Below, one piece after another: positions 25,142 to 27,097 of a stretch of DNA of 27,097 nt (positions are counted from its first letter, which is position 1; each line of letters opens with the position of its first letter). The position numbers and the translations under genes were made by a program. Source of the DNA: Bacteroides sp. CAG:770 (GTDB taxonomy: Bacteria; Bacteroidota; Bacteroidia; Bacteroidales; UBA932); contig FR890598.1 in assembly GCA_000435075.1 (NCBI GenBank), positions 1 through 27,097 of the forward strand. Reading direction: 5' to 3'. The notes under the pieces were generated by a model. That model was not told where the DNA came from and made no database searches. It saw only the letters and a program-made list of their open reading frames with translations.

Positions 25142-27097
25142 TTAGAAAGTGAATTTCATTCCCACACTTACTGTTCTTGTAAGAGGATAAGTGATAAGTG
25201 AACTGCTCTCAGGATCGGAAATAAGACCTGAAGCATTGATGGTGAACAGGTTGGTGCCGTTGACATACAGGCACATGGCATGACCCGCCGCACGCGTAGG
25301 AAGATTATATGCGAGATACAAGTTCCTCAGCCTGAGATAGCTGCCGTTCCTTTTCCAGAAAGTGGATGTCCTGTAGTTGTTGCTGAAATTGCTCAGTGAC
25401 AGTCTAGGATAGGAAGCATCCGTGTTCTCCGGTGTCCAGCTGTCCTTGGCCAGCTGCGAAGCGGAAGCATTGTCCTGGAAAGAGTATGCAGTGTTGCCGC
25501 TGAGGTAGATGTCTCTGCCGGCAACGCCCTGGAACATCGCCTCAAGTTCGAAGCGTTTCCATTTCAGTCCGCCGCTCAATGTGAAGTTCCACTCAGGGAT
25601 GTATGAATATCCGACAGGCACACCGTCATTGCCGTCGATAATGCCGTCATTGTTCTGGTCAACATATTTGATGTCACCCGGACGGACAGTGCCGTACTGC
25701 GGAACCGGGAGGCCATCGACAATGGATCCGTCTGCATTAAAATCTTCCTGTTTCCAATATCCGTCGGCCACGAGCACGAACGGAGTACCCACAGCATGGC
25801 CTCTTCTGTATTGATATTCATACACTCTGGTCGGTTCGCCCATTTCCTTGATTTCATTTCTGGCGAACCATACGCCTGCGCCGACATGCCACTGCAGGTC
25901 ATCAGACTTCTTCTGATGCCAGTCGGCTGTCAGCTCGAAACCGCTGTTCCTGACCTTGCCGACGTTCACGTAAGGCAACATGCCGCCGAAAGAAGCGCCC
26001 ACAAAGCCCGGAATGGTTCCGGTTGCCTGATCCACAATGCCGGTACGCATCTGTGTGAACACATCAGCATTGACCGTGAGGGCTCCGAAAAGTTCAGCGT
26101 CGATGCCGACATTGTAAATGGTCTCTTTCTCCCAGCTCAGGTCAATGTTCGGAATCGTGGTCACGCCGAATGATGATGAAGCGGAGCTGCTGGTGCCGAG
26201 CAGGTATGTACCTGTCCATGCGTATGACTCATCGTAAAGATAACGTCCTGCGGCATTCTGGTTGTTGCCCACAAGACCTGCAGAAGCTCTGAGTTTCAAG
26301 TAATTGACATTGCGGGAATTCTTGAGCCAAGGCTCTTCGGAAATGACCCATCCGGCCGAACCGGCAGGGAAGAATCCGAATCTGTGGCCTTTTGCATAGT
26401 CATCGCATCCTGTATCGGAAGCAGAGAACTCTGCAATGTATTTACCTGCATATGAGTAGGTTACACGTCCCGCAAAATTAACGTATTTGGTATTTGCCCT
26501 AACGTAATACTGCCTGTAGTTGTCCACGAGAGCTAAAGCAGTAGCATCTACGGAATGCTTGCCGAATCTGCGGGAATAGTCCAGCGAACCCTTGGCGTTC
26601 ACACGGCTCCAGTCATCATTGAATCCTTCGCCGGCTTCGAGAGGCTCATCCGTACCATACGGCGTATATTCATATCCGTCAGCCGTCTTGGTCAGGCTAT
26701 ATCTCGTGTAATTGCGTGTCTTCGTGGAAGATTCACACATATTGTTGCTGTAAGCCACTGAGGCGCTTACGCTCAGGCCCTCGGTTATGAAATCGAGTTC
26801 AAGTTTCGGAGTGAACACCAGCTGGAAAGTCCTGCTGTTCTCCTTGTAGACTCCCCTGTAGAGCAATTCGCCGACAGGGTTGGTCTGAGAAGCATTTCCG
26901 CCGAAACTGCCGTCAGGGTTGTATACCGGGAATGCATTCGGAGCCGTGGCATACATTGAATTGAACAGCTTGTAAGCCGAGGTGCCTCCGCCCGGAAAAG
27001 CCCGGCTTTCGATCTGGCCGCCGAAACTGAACGCGGTGGAGAAACGCCTTCCGATATTGATGTCAATGTTCGAACGGACATTGATGGTCGTGTAGGA
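25142..27097 (-). CDS. SusC-family TonB-dependent outer-membrane transporter (C-terminal part)
   Basis: The frame is open from the right edge without a start, so the 5' end lies beyond the window; 651 residues of the C-terminal part are present. SusC proteins are TonB-dependent beta-barrels that import oligosaccharides with their SusD lid. The visible part has the alternating aromatic strands of the barrel, SAGWVISEEPWLKNS, LRASAGLVGNNQNA, NVGKVRNSGFELTADW, GDIKYVDQNNDGIIDGNDG, LRLRNLYLAYNLP and the terminal VSVGMKFTF. These are hallmarks of the SusC/RagA family. The plug domain, TonB box and any N-terminal extension are outside the window. It is the first visible gene of the operon. Confidence 0.96.
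   Translation of the reverse strand, partial: SYTTINVRSNIDINIGRRFSTAFSFGGQIESRAFPGGGTSAYKLFNSMYATAPNAFPVYNPDGSFGGNASQTNPVGELLYRGVYKENSRTFQLVFTPKLELDFITEGLSVSASVAYSNNMCESSTKTRNYTRYSLTKTADGYEYTPYGTDEPLEAGEGFNDDWSRVNAKGSLDYSRRFGKHSVDATALALVDNYRQYYVRANTKYVNFAGRVTYSYAGKYIAEFSASDTGCDDYAKGHRFGFFPAGSAGWVISEEPWLKNSRNVNYLKLRASAGLVGNNQNAAGRYLYDESYAWTGTYLLGTSSSASSSFGVTTIPNIDLSWEKETIYNVGIDAELFGALTVNADVFTQMRTGIVDQATGTIPGFVGASFGGMLPYVNVGKVRNSGFELTADWHQKKSDDLQWHVGAGVWFARNEIKEMGEPTRVYEYQYRRGHAVGTPFVLVADGYWKQEDFNADGSIVDGLPVPQYGTVRPGDIKYVDQNNDGIIDGNDGVPVGYSYIPEWNFTLSGGLKWKRFELEAMFQGVAGRDIYLSGNTAYSFQDNASASQLAKDSWTPENTDASYPRLSLSNFSNNYRTSTFWKRNGSYLRLRNLYLAYNLPTRAAGHAMCLYVNGTNLFTINASGLISDPESSSLITYPLTRTVSVGMKFTF

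Overview
The window looks like chromosome of a member of the Bacteroidales (phylum Bacteroidota), probably a gut or host-associated polysaccharide degrader. The reasons are SusC/SusD/SusE-F type genes, lipoprotein signal peptides, serine-type sulfatases with an anaerobic sulfatase-maturating enzyme, an AraC-ended hybrid-type regulator, and several promoters matching the Bacteroides pattern (TTTG, about 19-21 bases, TAnnTTTG). Genus cannot be decided from the sequence alone. No tRNA, rRNA, CRISPR array or insertion sequence was seen.

Left part (1-6974), sulfated-glycan region: the 5' end of an S1-type sulfatase running off the left edge (minus); divergently an anSME radical-SAM enzyme (320-1603); a membrane-anchored regulator with eroded kinase and receiver domains but an intact AraC DNA-binding domain (1705-3333); a convergent Ser-type sulfatase (3380-4870); and two overlapping GH43 glycosidases (5005-6974). 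The logic is coherent: the anSME would activate the sulfatases, sulfatases would strip sulfate, and GH43 enzymes would remove arabinose- or xylose-type residues.

A short accessory spot (6971-7745): an orphan AbiEi/DUF6088-type antitoxin whose toxin partner survives only as about 30 codons of its C-terminal tail.

Housekeeping block (7884-14353, plus strand): cdaA (c-di-AMP synthase), mutS2, yraN, a mannose-1-phosphate guanylyltransferase homologue with a damaged nucleotide-binding signature, yqeY and a secreted NlpC/P60-LysM peptidase, ending at a terminator shared with convergent aspS (14413-16191, minus).

Right part (16329-27097, minus strand): a compact polysaccharide utilisation operon transcribed from beyond the right edge: susC, susD, GH3, SusF-like and SusE-like lipoproteins, with gaps of 5-12 bases. 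The most striking item is the SusD gene (22445-25129). It encodes 894 residues because a complete GH16 endoglycanase module, with its ExDxxE catalytic motif, is nested inside the SusD fold just before the conserved SusD C-terminal tail. The operon thus appears to put glycan capture and endo-cleavage in one surface lipoprotein, with the GH3 enzyme finishing the oligosaccharides. GH16 plus GH3 suggests a beta-glucan (laminarin or mixed-linkage) substrate, but this is inference.
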